Origin: Opisthorchis felineus
Lineage: Eukaryota; Platyhelminthes; Trematoda; Opisthorchiida; Opisthorchiidae
Assembly: GCA_004794785.1 (NCBI GenBank)
Contig: SJOL01004855.1
Coordinates: 22,698-86,697 of the forward strand
DNA length: 64,000 nt
Direction: 5' to 3'
The stretch's first letter is position 1; each line of letters opens with the position of its first letter. Under the pieces are notes generated by a model. That model ran no database searches, had not been told where the DNA came from, and saw only the letters and a program-made list of their open reading frames with translations. This document shows positions 33,031 to 45,700 of this stretch, piece after piece. The position numbers and the translations under genes were made by a program.

Positions 33031-33969
33031 AATCACTAAATTCATCTAAGCCGGAAACATCAATGGGTGATTGTACTGGGAACGGGAATTTCAGTGGCCG
33101 AAATTCGGGTGGGCCGAAATATCCAGCGTTACTGCGGCCCGGATACCAGTATCAAGTGGTCCCTGAAAGAAAAGATTATCGTATCACGTATATCAGGGAC
33201 CCACACCCCAAGAATAATAAAACCGCCGCCGGAGAATTTTCAACACCCAGTAGAGCATTCAAGGTGATCGTCATTTATCCCCCCCCCCGGGTCAGCCAGG
33301 TGTGGAGGTTGTCTCTGAATAACGCCGGCCTGGAGACTTTACTGGGCGGTCTCTCGTGTTGTCAGCCTTGTGCATACATTACCACCCATCCGTGTCAATT
33401 TATACCAGCCTGTCTACCACTGTAGGATTGAGGTGTTATGCCGCACCGATTGCGGACAACAAAAATAATTCTTTGACCAAAGCTTTATTTGATGGACTAC
33501 TCACACACACAAACTACCACTCAAATACTTGTCTCTAGACGTCCTTGTATACAGCATGGAGCGTTGCCTGCCGAGTTTGAAGTAACAAGCAGATTGGAAC
33601 CTAGAGTTCTACTTAACTGTGTATAAGTAGTCAGGTAGATGGGCAAAAATTCCAAATACACGGCCCAACGAATACGGCGGAATTTTCGGTATCTGGGCTG
33701 TTTTATTGCGAGGGAGGACATTTTTACAACACATTTTCTGTTCCAATTGACACTTGTTCGAATCTAGAAAAGCGCCATTCAGCGTGCGGCGAAAACCCAC
33801 TCGTTATGAGGAACTCTTTTAGGAACCGAAGTGATAAACGAATACACTTGTGTTGTAAGGAAATTTGGGGGTCTTACCGGGGATTCACTCCTATTTTGAA
33901 AAGCTGAGAAGAACTGTGAAGCTGCTTGATCCACATTGGGAATCATCTGCAGTGCGAATCCCATGTAAC
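33031..33969. other. Stretch with a 120-codon unassigned ORF
   Basis: The frame 33063-33425 (GNGNFSGRNSGGPKYP, later a cccccccccgg run) has no known motif, and a second frame overlaps it (33067-33267). It is inside the 32.7/35.8-kb inverted pair. No repeat recognised. Confidence 0.25.
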
Positions 33970-34150
33970 TCCAGAGAGTCTGGAACCAGAGACCTCCCTA
34001 CTAGTGTTCAAACTACGTAGCGGGAGAACTCGGGTTAAAGACTTCCTGGAGCTTGGTCAGATGCGCACAGTTGATGATTCCAAATATGAGTGAAACAGCT
34101 TAACAGTGCTTCTCAGATTTTTAGCATAGAATGCCTCAACTTTCAGGACG
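33970..34150 (+). repeat. SINE-C tail fragment
   Basis: Contains gtgaaacagcttaacagtgc, ttctcagatttttagcatag and ctttcaggacggaatctcca, as in the tails at 23770 and 52330. Confidence 0.5.
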
Positions 34151-34445
34151 GAATCTCCATTAACACGAATTATCTCTTAGCAAAATTTGAATAGGTTTTA
34201 TCGGACTGGTGTAATTTCACAAGGACAGTGAAATATCTTGTCTTTCAGCTAGGTGTTTTGGTTCCAAAAACACACTGAGAACTGGACAGGGTGATATCTC
34301 AAATTCGTACTTGGAAATACGCTGAACTAAAGTGCCAGCAGTGGCAATAAAATCGAAGCCTACAAGATCCCATGAAACAATGACATCCCACTTCCGAAGT
34401 TCACTAGCGACGACCGAAAAGTCAAGTCCTAGGCCTTGGTATGTA
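34150..34445. repeat. Family-F repeat, copy 2
   Basis: The diverged counterpart of 31860-32275: cagggtgatatctcaaattc, acttccgaagttcactagcg, ctaggccttggtatg. Confidence 0.45.
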
Positions 34446-35459
34446 AACTTTATGTTATTCCATCATAATTAAGTAAATAATTACATGTAACTCTCCACAC
34501 ATTTAAGACCGACTCTTTGCAAGCTAGTTATAACTCCTACAGGAAACTTCAAGGTTCAAGTGAGATTTCATTCTCAGGGTGAAATGATCTACCACACGGC
34601 TGGTTCTCCCTTTCTGGGATTCACCAGAAACGCTCGATGGAGCCCAGAAATTAGCTTCTCCATTAACCAATATACGACGCGAATCACTCTTAATTGAGTG
34701 TCGTATGGTGCCGCTGTCTCTTATTTGGTTCACTACACCCGGTGAAAGAGCAAAGTCCTTTCATTATGGAATAGTCTATCGGACAATGAGAAATGACAAG
34801 TTACAGGCCATTAGACGCGAAAGTAAAACTTTCATCTGCACAGTTTTTGAAAAGTAAACCTTCTAAAGCGTCCTTATGAAATTTTCTAGACAGGGTTTGA
34901 ATTGTGGGTGACAATGAACAAACACTACAAAGTGGCTTCATATTTTACATACCAAACTTCCATCAGATGCGGGAACGGCGCTTTGACACCTGAACGGACA
35001 CTACTAACATGTTTCATCAGCAGTATACACTATTACACTGGTAGGCGTTGACCGACTCTCAGGAGTAGTCTTTTAAATCCTTACATACCGTTCTTTGTTT
35101 CTTGATTTATTCCCCGTCTGTTTAACTCGAAACACTCGAACTTTTACGATAAGTGAGACAAAACCTCTAGTCATGTGAATGAGGATGAACACGGAGGCCT
35201 GAAGTGGAAGCTAAGCTGTTGAGAAGCTTCGTTTTACAACTTGGTCTACACAGTAGCTAACAAGTATAAAGAATGCCATTTAGATCTACTGAACTGATGG
35301 GTCAGTCTCACATGGTAATCTTTGAGGTGAGTGTTAGGCAAAAGTTGTTTTTATTATTCAGAATTCATATTTTCACAATTTCTTTTGAACAATACTCTAC
35401 GTGTCCTGACTCAGTTATTCTCGTAAATACGCATCAAAGGGGGAAGCGCTAGGCTCGAG

Positions 35460-35575
35460 TTTTGCTTTCATTAGAGCTCATCAGTAGTGCATACCTTTAG
35501 TCATATCGAAGTTCGAAATCCGTACATCTGACTTTCAAGACGAGCGCGGTAGCACTACTCCACTAACGCACCGTG
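35460..35575 (-). repeat. SINE-B head, minus copy
   Basis: Reverse complement has cggtgcgttagtggagtagt (A box), acggatttcgaacttcg (worn B box) and gcactactgatgagctctaa, as at 37960-38040. It is followed by a plus-strand SINE-B tail (about 35625-35760), so two copies meet head to head. Confidence 0.5.
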
Positions 35576-35804
35576 GACTTACCTGAGTTAACACGTCCAA
35601 TGAGGCGAAAGTGTTCACACTTGCTCAATGCGCTGCCTAGTGGTTCCCCTGTAGTGTCGATTCACGGGAATTGTTGCGCCAAGACAGGAGGAGAACTGTT
35701 CAAGCGAGGCTGGTTTCAATAAAAATTCTACAATCCAGCAAACACCTACAACTATTCAGGTTTCGACAGCAAGGATCCGGTCTTTCCAAGGTCGTCGATA
35801 GATT

Positions 35805-36167
35805 GCAGTTCATACTAACTGTTAGGAGAACCAGATCCGAACGTATCTGGACTACACAACTGACAATGGAATAACTGTTTTCGTTGAGACAGATTGAATT
35901 GGTTGTTCTTCACTTGCCCTTGACAGATGAGTTCTATTTTTAGTATCACTTTTGGGCCCGCCTAGAACTTTCCACGTGAGCTTTATAAACAGCCCGTTTT
36001 CGGATGTACATGACACGCCTGTACGCGTCAGTGTTCAATATATCAGCTGATTCGCACGTTCATTGGCTTTCTGGTTTGGCTAAGCGCACCAGGCTAACAA
36101 GCGCCTATCCGGACTCAGGTTCACGGTCAAAGAGAAGGCATTAGGAAAACTGTGGTCCACAACCCTA
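35805..36167 (-). repeat. Right arm of the 0.36-kb inverted repeat
   Basis: Reverse complement of 32668-33030; arms are about 2.8 kb apart. The strongest match is the outer part (acgtgagctttataaacagc, gacacgcctgtacgcgtcag). The reading frame of the left arm is interrupted here by a few substitutions. Confidence 0.65.
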
Positions 36168-37934
36168 ACAATGCTCCGCGTCTATCGTGCACATGAACTT
36201 TAGACAGGAGAACAGTGAATTGTTTTCAACAAACCTAGGTGGATTACATGTAATGTCGCATGGTTATTAGCGCGCTGAGTTTTCGAGGACATCAAATCGC
36301 ATCACTGAATCAGTTCGCGACGCGTCACAATTCTACAAGTGTATGTTAGCTTCGATTTGTTCGACTTTCCGACTCGAGTTTCAGAATTTCCAGACTTCGG
36401 CTTCCAGGATTCCCGGGCTTCTTTATGCGGCTGGCAGAATTTTTCAGGACGATGGTAGAGTAAAGTTGGCACAACTACCGTGAATCTACATAGACTGTCT
36501 AGATGTCACGTGATGTCCAGTTTGTTTTCTATCTATCACGCAGTAGGTTCCGATAAGAAGTAATCCATGAAGCTGGTTACATCAAGACAACATTTGACTG
36601 ACGGTTTAGTGCAAAGCGCATTTCTCTAACTAAGCTAGTGTTTGCTGTTGACACAGTTGGCACTTCTACGTCTTGAAAATAAACGTAAGAAAATTACCAG
36701 GTACCTGACAAGCCAGTTTTCGTGATTCCTGAAACACAGACGCTGGAATTTTCTTGTTAGCTTGGGGCAAATTACGGAAAAAATAAGCAATGCTACCTGG
36801 AAGACGTTTATCCATTTTTTTCCTTCAAGCAACAAGGTCGTTTCTCGTTATACACTTAAGATGAAGGTCACTGGAAGGCCCGTGAACCATCGGGAAGCAG
36901 CATGGGTTGAACCAAACTGCGCTGTCATCAGACTAATGCCGACCAGTGCAACCGGACGAGTAAAGTATGAACGGGTACGGTTGCACCCAGTCTGGTCAGT
37001 ACAGATCACCGAAGCATTTCAGCTAAGCTTACAGACCGATGTACCGAATTGGTCAGGAGACATAATTTCATGCAAATAAGCGATTGGAAAACGCCTGATC
37101 CTCGTACTGCGGCTACAGTCCATTTGGCTGCATGCCTGTTGTGAATTACTCGAAGCAATCAGTGCCATTATCCATGCAGGAAGATTATGGTGGATCTAGG
37201 TGGCACCAACTCTTCATCATCAGGACATTACAGCAGAACTTGTCAAAGATTACACCGAGTACACCTTCTGGATACAATACCCGGTGCAAAAAAGTAATAA
37301 CCCGCTTTATCGATCGTCAGTAGTCTGGTCACTGACTGCAGTCTTCTCACTCCACCAATGTCTACCACCGTCTGAGTTCAAAGGATCTGAAAAATCCATC
37401 TCATAAGGAAGAGAGATTTAGAACCCGCTGTATGGACTAACGGTACCAGAGGAACGCGATGAGTCCGTGCGGCTATGCTAACTGCAGATCCAGGTTCACC
37501 TAAGCGCCAGAATCAGAAAGACACAGCTACACTAAATGCATCTCATGCAACAGAGTCTCTTTGACGTGATGCGTGGCACATGGGATTCTCTCCTTCTCTG
37601 GAAAGCAGAGTTGAGAAAATAGTCGAGAATCGCCTTTTTATCAATAAAGGTTGACGTAATTCTTGTTTTCGTAAACCATCTTTTACCGTTTGGTCCCTTA
37701 GTTGTTGGGCACGATGGCTTCCGTAAGCACACATTTGCAGACCCAGTATTAAGTTATAACATGCTTCATTCACCTGAGGAATTCCCAGGTGGTGAACTCA
37801 CATGTGAGAAGAACAGAAGAGGACATCTCATAACCGATCCACCCTCAAATTCCATGAAACTGCTCGTCTGTTTGTTTGTTTTGTTTGATCACATCACTCA
37901 AGTGTGAACACGTTTGTCTGTTCAGATGTAAAAT
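36168..37934. other. Stretch without recognised gene
   Basis: Contains frames of 60-105 codons (for example 36762-37079) with no motif. No repeat recognised. Confidence 0.25.
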
Positions 37935-38150
37935 TCGGATGCGTTGGTGGAGTGGTGATAACACGCTCGCCTCGCATGTCAGATGTCCGGGGTTCAAATC
38001 CCGGCACGGCCTTTGGATATGCACTGCTGATGAGCTCTAATAAGAGCGAAACTCGAGTTTAGTGCTTCCCTCTGGTGTGGCCTCACCGGAATAATAACGC
38101 CAGAACAGGAGGACGACCGTTTAAACGAGAGTGGTGTGAATATGAACAAA
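37935..38150 (+). repeat. SINE-B copy with tRNA-like promoter
   Basis: tgcgttggtggagtggtgat (A box), acgctcgcctcgcatgtcag, then ccggggttcaaatcccggca (B box inside a perfect T-arm stem), then tgcactgctgatgagctcta and the SINE-B tail. The acceptor ends do not pair, so this is a tRNA-derived SINE, not a tRNA. Confidence 0.72.
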
Positions 38151-38339
38151 ATAGCTATCCCGCAAAGCCCCACAACTGAAACACCATGTTTTATCCCGAG
38201 ATTTGCTTTTGGTTTCTCTTCGAACCACCAGATATGATAAACATCAGAGTGAGCTCACGTCAACCCGAGAACTGTGGCTGGAGTCTCCTAATGAACTCAA
38301 CCCGATTCATAGGAACAGGACCTTTGGTTTCCGTTTCAG

Positions 38340-38429
38340 TCATACCACACTTGATGGGCCTGGCTACTTGAATTTACCAAAAGACGTTTTACTGTCACAC
38401 TTTAGTAACCTATTCCCAAGGCAGGTGCC
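38340..38429 (+). CDS. Candidate 3' exon, possibly of gene 1
   Basis: A 90-nt segment with acceptor ggtttccgtttcag and a perfect gtaagt donor. If joined to 26291 it continues in phase as Pro, HTTLDGPGYLNLPKDV, then LLSHFSNLFPRQV. Read after 27169 instead, it gives IPHLMGLAT and a stop. No CAP motif is visible. It is recorded for its splice sites only. Confidence 0.2.
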
Positions 38430-38604
38430 GTAAGTCCGCGATCCACAACATACATACTCTGCGTGTTAAGCAAAGGAGACAATAGAAGACACAGGCGCAA
38501 TCCTGATACATGAGGATCATTGTACTGAGGGTCCCTGGGCCTACAGATTCAACCAAGAAGCATGACACACAAACGCTGAGGTTACGGGATAATGTTGTGA
38601 GCTG

Positions 38605-38617
38605 AAGCAGTTAGATC

Positions 38618-38665
<48 letters not shown>

Positions 38666-38760
38666 ACATCATCATCATTATCATCACCATCATCATCGTC
38701 GTCGTCATGTTCACCATCGTCATCAGCAGCATCATCATCATTTACGGCAACCCCGGATGA
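38605..38760 (+). repeat. (ATC)n microsatellite
   Basis: About 150 bases of atc/atg-type trinucleotides with interruptions (cac, gtc, agc). On the minus strand it reads (tga)n, like RTE tails, but no RTE body was recognised beside it. Confidence 0.85.
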
Positions 38761-39676
38761 GATGGCGCTCCACTACAGTTAGTCAAGTGAGATAACTAAG
38801 GATGAAGGAGTCAAGTTTATTCGAAGACCGTCCGTACCATAATGAGAAAGCGAGACGTAATCCTATAGAAAAAGGGTCGGGACAACAATGAACTCAACCG
38901 ATGAAGGCTCGGCCAACCATTTTACGGCCTAGGTTCAAATTGTCAACTAACAAGTGATTCTGGACTGTCGAATTAAATCTGAACTCAAGAAGATTGGAGC
39001 GGAATGCGAGTGATAAGTTTTATCTTATATTGTGCTACGAGTCACACGCCAAAATCGGAGTCACATAATACTTTTCTAGCTAACAGCATAAATCCAACTA
39101 GTTGAGTCACAAGAATTATGGCCAGTTATGAATAAATCTTTGGCCATACATAAGTACTTTGTTTTCCTAGCCTACTTAAATCACGCTGTACTACTCTGGG
39201 CTAGCTACCTTTTTCGAAGTGAGATGTCCTCAGTTTGTGAGGTTGTCTGCACTTTACCTGCAGTGAATGTGCCATAGACCGGTTATTGTTTGTCAAGATG
39301 GACTGATCGAAATCGCCCACACTCTATATGTTTCGAGTTGCCGCACAGTGAAGTGACTGTCGGTGAGACACAAAAAGCGTTTCAGGATCCCTAATCTCAA
39401 GAAGGGATTTCTGATCTCAACGATATTGTCAACGATAGTGTGTAAAATGTCTTGTTTCAATAGCAACAGCTTTTGTCCTTTAAGCTGCTGCAGCACCTAA
39501 ATCCATCTACCTGGAACGGCGAAGCGTAGCAGTTTCCTGCACGACCGACCCACGTGCTTTTTACCTGGATATCAAGTCCTTGCTGAAAGGAGAGTACATG
39601 TAAAGTGCACTGAAACGATTTCCTGCTGATAGATGTGGGGAATATATACTCACGTATTAGCGGACATGTGAAGAAG
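38761..39676. other. Upstream region of gene 2
   Basis: A minus-strand frame (39293-39496) has no motif. An aataaa at about 39130 could end gene 1. No repeat recognised. Confidence 0.3.
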
Positions 39677-39684
39677 TATAAAAA
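39677..39684 (+). promoter_or_regulatory. TATA box of gene 2
   Basis: TATAAAAA lies 63 bases upstream of the signal-peptide ATG, leaving room for a start site near 39705 and a leader of about 40 bases. The position relative to a convincing first exon is the evidence; no initiator element is clear. Confidence 0.4.
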
Positions 39685-39746
39685 TGAATGTGAACTACTG
39701 TTAGCGGACCCAACTGATCGACCTACCCCAATCTCTTTTGTTCGGA

Positions 39747-39789
39747 ATGTTGCGAAAGATTTTGATGCTGTTATTCCTCCTAATCTGTG
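39747..39789 (+). CDS. Gene 2 exon 1: signal peptide
   Basis: ATG begins [14 protein letters not shown]: a basic n-region followed by a strongly hydrophobic core, then donor G|gtgagt leaving one base (phase 1). Joined to the next exon it continues AANAQTNY, which gives a textbook A-x-A signal peptidase site before Q. A TATA box lies 63 bases upstream of the ATG and no ATG lies between the expected start of transcription and this one. Confidence 0.72.
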
Positions 39790-42700
39790 GTGAGTTCAAA
39801 TCAGACCGTCTGCGCACTTCCAATCTGCTATTTAATAAACCTTTGGTCGCATTTGCCTACACACGGAGATTATGCAGATTGATCCAAGCGATAAGCTAAC
39901 GCACTACTAAGAAATTGGGTTATTGACATCTCGAGAGGGTTGCCATTTTTCTAGGTTTGGTCTCTTGGACGAGTAGTGTAATGGTAAAAGACACCTACGA
40001 GGAAATACCAACCCGGCTTCTTTAACGGTTCTTTGAATAAGGTACGAGTCCGTATGAAGACAGCACGGGGAAGGGACATCTGACCTCTCTTGATGGTGAT
40101 CAATCGAATCGCAGCCGATTCGCAATGTTCTTGTGGACACTCATATACATGGCCTCACTTCGGATGTATCTCCCTAAAAATCTTACCATATGTATATGCA
40201 TACGTTGGTTGTAAGTGGTTTAGAGAGCGGAAGCACTGAACTTGATTTTTGTTCTAATTAGTTCTCAGTACCAGTGCATACTTTTAGTCGTGTCCCGAAC
40301 TCTGAACCCCGGACGTCTTACATGTGAGGCGAATAGGTTACCACTCCTCCACAAGCTCACAGTGGAAGCATCTGGATTAGTACGCCTGAAAAGGGGAACA
40401 TGTTCACACAAGAGTGATGTGACTGGTTGGCCGGCGCCTCGAAAGACGACTTTACTTTTTCCCATAAGACATCCACCCCCACCATGCTAGGGCATTAAGA
40501 GCAGAGCACCCAATGTGCTGATTCGGTTTCCAAATATCCATCGTGATAATAGTTTAATAATCGTTCAGCTATAGCATCCTTTCGGTGTCTTGTTACCATT
40601 CCACCCGAAGACAACAAGAGGACTGAGTTACCACCAGGTTGCCCGGAACAGACCGGAACAGTCAGGGCGCCTTGGTTGGGTTCGAACTACGGACCGTCCG
40701 GTCAGTAAGATCACGCCTTAACCACCCAAACATCTGCGAGCATTCGGGAGGTTTTGTGATAAGTGCACTGTTAACTCAAGCATCATCCATCATCATCATC
40801 ATCATAGGTGCGTGGCATAGCGTGTCTACAAAGTCGTCTGTGGGTTTCATTGTATAACTACTGCACATTGTCCACTGTCCTCTCAACAAGCATTACATGA
40901 GTGCCGAAGACTTGTTGGAATGGAACGTCTTGGATGGTACACCAAGTGTACGATGGCGATTTTCATCGTCTTCTCGCCTCACCTGAGCAACGCATTCGAC
41001 TTCTATCCAGGACGCGAATGTTGGTAGCTCAGGTTGTTCACCCCGTGGTCGAATCCGACACCTACTTCCAAGTGTCCTACAAGCCGCTGAGACATAAACG
41101 GCACTGCGTAGCTGTGTTGCCGGATAAATGTGGCAGCATGAGGTACTGATGAGGTCAGTGTTGAAATGTTTACTATCAACCCGAAGATAAAACAGCAATG
41201 CTACCGCCAGTCCTCCTTAAATATATCGGCATACGTGACGTTAAGATATGATACAATACAGTACAGTGTGACAGCGTGGCCCATTGTAGTGCATAGTGTA
41301 GTATAGTATAGATTCTATTAACAAAGAGGTCAGTCACATTTATCCAGTCGAGGAGACCATGTTCACCGAATTCCACGCCGTATATGCCGCTGGTCATTGC
41401 ATCAGGATTACAAAAACCTGTAGAGTGAATTGTAACATAGGGAGGTTTGTATGTGCATATGATGATCGTTCAGCTGTAACACCCTTTCGGTGCCTAACTG
41501 CCATGCTACCCGAAGGAAGCACGAGGGCTGGGATACTGCCAGATTGCCCAAGCCTAGACAGGGACAGTCGAGAGGCAGAGGTCGGGTTCGAACCACGGAC
41601 CTTCGGTCAGTAAATTCGTGTTCTAACCACTGAGCCATCCGGCATATAATGTGCATATAATGAGCTCGAGTCTAGGACGCCTTTTTCAGACGGGTCGACT
41701 CTAGGGAGAAGTTATGCCTGATCACGTGCGGCATGTTCCCTTATTTGAGGTACATTTTGGACGTTCAGTTCCCCCTGGTAGAGGTCATCTGGCGAAATTA
41801 ATAAGCTATTATTTATGTTGATTTGATATGACATTAGGTTGGATAAAGGCAACGTCTAAGGACGATGTGAGGAAGATTTTAGAAAAACACTGGTGAAAAA
41901 ACTGCTGTGAAAGCGAATGATATCTTCTCAGACAGAGGAGAAGTGTCGCCCCACTCAAATCTTCGTCTCATAAGGCTGTATGTAGATGTAAGTGTTTGGT
42001 AAAGTATCGCGCCGGTAGTCTTTGACTGAGTAGTTTATCTTGCGAGACAACAGGTGTTTGGTTCTTTGGGTTTTCCGCGGGTTCTATGATCCGGAATTCA
42101 CTGGACTGAGCTCACACCAGCGCGTGAGGAAGATACTGCTAGGTGGCTTGGCTGCATTTAAGATTGCACCATCAACTGACGGTATCATAAACTTTGCCAG
42201 TGCTCTTAATTATTACCTGTGATCGAGGTATGCGACTCTGGGGTCCAGAGTTTACGAACGCATCCTTCTTCGAATAAGGGCACAGTAACTGCAAATGCCA
42301 GTCACCTGGAGGAAGCACCCTCCCATTTTTGTCTTTGTCGGTTAAGTGAGTAAGAACCCGCCTCCAAACCAACCTGGTCAGTAATTACAGATCGCATGGG
42401 AACGCACCGCTGTACGCGTAGCAGCTCTACTTTGCACTCCTAGTCAAGGTAAATTTGGGCAATTGAGCTGTTGGAACAAGCAAACCCGATCATCACGTCA
42501 AAACAGAAGCACTGGTTGTGCTCGACCGCACCGCAACCAGTTTTTGAACTCCATGGATCTGAAAGGTACTCAATGATACTCGGCTAAGCTCAACACTAGT
42601 ACGGATGTTTAAGCGGATCTCTGGCCCACCATACAAGTTGTAGTCATTTATTTAGAATTTCAGAATGTGCCCGGATGTTTTCATTCCCCACCTATTTGAC

Positions 42701-45700
42701 TTTCATATCTCACGTTGTTCATGTTCACCAAAAGCAAGTAATTAGTAGCGTTCATCTTGTTTACAGCAGCGAACGCACAGACAAACTACCGGCAGCCGTG
42801 TAAGTTCGTTCACTCATTTTATTGTGACCTGCATACTCATGAGTTGAGTTCTCCCTACATTTTTTAAATGCGTCGTTGTCTCGGCTACCTGTATAATAAA
42901 AACTTTGGTCAGGCTTTAAACAAAAAACTCTCTCAGACCTGAAAATTACTTCAAGTAAATTTACAGCCACGCGAGACTGACGGTAACTCTCCGGAAGACA
43001 AAAATATCATAAGAAAAACGTGTTCTGACTACACCTCAAAAGTTCTGTGTTCATGGATCTTGGTGAGGACGAATGTAGATCCCCAGACTTCTACCTTCTT
43101 TTCGAACGGAAATTCCTTGTGAGAGAAGGGGGTTAGTTATCTAGTTGTAACGTAATTAAATTGAATATCATAAGGTGAAAAACACCAGTAAAAATGTCTG
43201 TTTTACCAAAATGATGATGATTACAATTGTTAGGTACACTTGATAAAAATAAATACAATGCAAGAAGGGAATAAGCCAAAAAGTGACTTATCGTTTGAGG
43301 ACAACTGAGTGAAGTTCCAGACGCGGGACGTGTCTTCTGTGCAGTATAGCTGCCACACGTGTTCCGTATTTGGCCGTGGAGACTTGTGGAGCTCGGTTGA
43401 CTTCCTGTCCATTGCGCGCGTGTGCGTGTTGGGCCGAGTTGTATGCTTATTTATTGTGTGCAGTGTGAAAAGAGTGGTGTCCCTTCGCGTTTGATACTTG
43501 CACGAACATGAATACAACTTGACCTGATGTGTTGAAGTTCTTAAGCCTGGCGGGTGACGCAGGTGGTAGCCGCGTAAACAAAAATGAATGGGGAATTGTA
43601 GTGTACATGTTGTCGGTTGAGGTTGCAAGTAGGACAGGAATTGTTAGGTTGCTTGTGACCGCCATAAGGGTACAGCAATCAGCCTGACGTAAGCTTGGGG
43701 TAAATACTACACCAAGTTCGTCTGCGTGAGCTGTCTGAGTTGTCATTAATTCGACCGAAATTATGTTGCCCGCAACAATTCTTAACCACAAACCAACTAG
43801 TAATTTCCTACGTCTATTAACTGATCGGAAAAACGAATATATCTTCTCGTGATTCGTCACCGCTTCAGCTGAAGCATCAAAATTCAACCGTTTTCAAGTG
43901 AGAAATAGTGTTTCAAGAAAATCACTCATTTATTGCTAAGCCTATAGACTGACGATTACGAAGCACTTACGCTGGTCATATCCCTTGGGAAACATTTGCC
44001 GTCCTACGCTTTCATTTGTCAATGTGAGCCCAGCTAATCCACTTCATTTGTATGACTTTATTCATTCACGTTATAATACTGAGGACATTTGGCTTTTGGG
44101 GGTGAACTCAACTTATATCTATCGCTAGCCGTGTGCGCCTCAATAATCATCGACCGATTGCTTGCACATCCGATGTATAGAGTGTTTTTTCAACTAAAAG
44201 GATAATCACTCTGCTGTCGGACTTCTAGCAGCTTGTCTGTTGAAGATCGCATTCGATGTTGAATGCCGTCGCTGACCTAGTGCGACCGATCTGTTCTACA
44301 CTTGACTGTGATACTAAGCTGATTCGAGTGGTTTTTCTTGTCCATGCCAGTGTTATTGGTACAGAAGCGTGATATGGCAGCTTCTGTCTGAAGATGGTGT
44401 TGATTCAGACCTGGTCTGGCGTCTTAAAGATGACTTTGAAGACCAGGCAGCCGAAATTCCTTTTATTTTCTTCTATATGCTAATGAAATTCTTAGCCAAA
44501 ATTTTCTCACTTGATGCGGAGCTTGAATGTACGTATGAATCTATAGGCTATGCTCAGGAACCCTCACTGTTACTTTTTGTGCCAACGTGTCTGGACATAA
44601 GATTTCCCCTCATATACAGATGGCTATGCAAATGCTTCCCAAGTAACGTTACTCGTGTTAACCAGGTTTTATATCAAGATGTTCTACGGCAGATTACTGT
44701 GGGCTAACTATATTAGGTGACCAAAGATGGTTCCCTGAGCCCCTCCATGAACTCAAAATCTCATCCTAAAATTTGTCACCTCATGTGCCCTACAACGTTG
44801 GATTTCCTGTTCGACTACTTGGGAAGGGCTGTTGGTTTACCGTAAGGCATTTTTGGATATCATGAAATATCAAGGAGTGTACTTGTCGATCTTGTTTTCA
44901 TCAGGCTAAGTGATCCCGCCGGATGTGCGACGTCCTTCTATTCTTTCCTGTCTAAAGCCAGAATTCAGCCTCACCCTTTTGCCTCATGTTTTTCATCTTC
45001 CCGACATTGCCTTTTTATTACACAGTTTGATCCAGTGGCTTTTAGCTGAGGAAACTATGAATGGCCTGACGCCTGTGCATCGGAAACAACCACAAATGGT
45101 TCGCGTGGAGCCGAATGTAGTGCTGCGCAAAACTCATTGGGGCCGAGGTGAACCCGAGGGAACAAAATTTGCCGCAGAATGTCGCAAGCCATCGGTTGAC
45201 CTGACGTAACGGTTAGCACCCGTTTATCTGTCTATCATCAAGGCATTGGTATCATCCATCAAGTCCTTCAAGTTTCGGTATAATACCAAGGCTTCCAGGG
45301 GCATGACATTACACTCCTGGAACTGAACACGTCACTTACAATCCAAGGAGGGGCACTCGAGACCGTGGAGCGTTTTACATACCTTGGGAGTTGTATTAGT
45401 TCCGACTGTAGTGTGATAGCTGAGGTTAATGCACGAATCTGCAAGGCCCGGGTCGTGTTTGCTAATTTGAGACACCTGTGGAGTCAAAACGGTATATTCC
45501 TCAATTTCAAGGGACGTGTGTATCAAACTAAAGTTCGGGCTGTTTTGTTGTATGGCTGTGATACCTGGCCTGTTCAAGCAGTGGAACTGAGACGTATTCG
45601 GGTTTTCGACAATCGTTGTCTCAGAACGATAGCTCGTGTGGGTTGATGTCGGCGAATCCGTAACGAGGTAATTAGAAGGCGAGTTTTCGGTTGTGCAACG

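Noticed and set aside
33063..33425. 120-codon plus-strand ORF
   Set aside because: No motif, no splice-site support, an overlapping frame of similar quality, and a poly-C run inside.
35306..35326. 21-nt AG...GTGAGT segment
   Set aside because: The acceptor lacks a pyrimidine tract and phase 1 contains a stop, so it fits neither gene.
37950..38010. Possible tRNA gene
   Set aside because: A and B boxes and a T-arm are present, but the acceptor ends do not pair and the element continues into a tail shared with other copies. It is a SINE.
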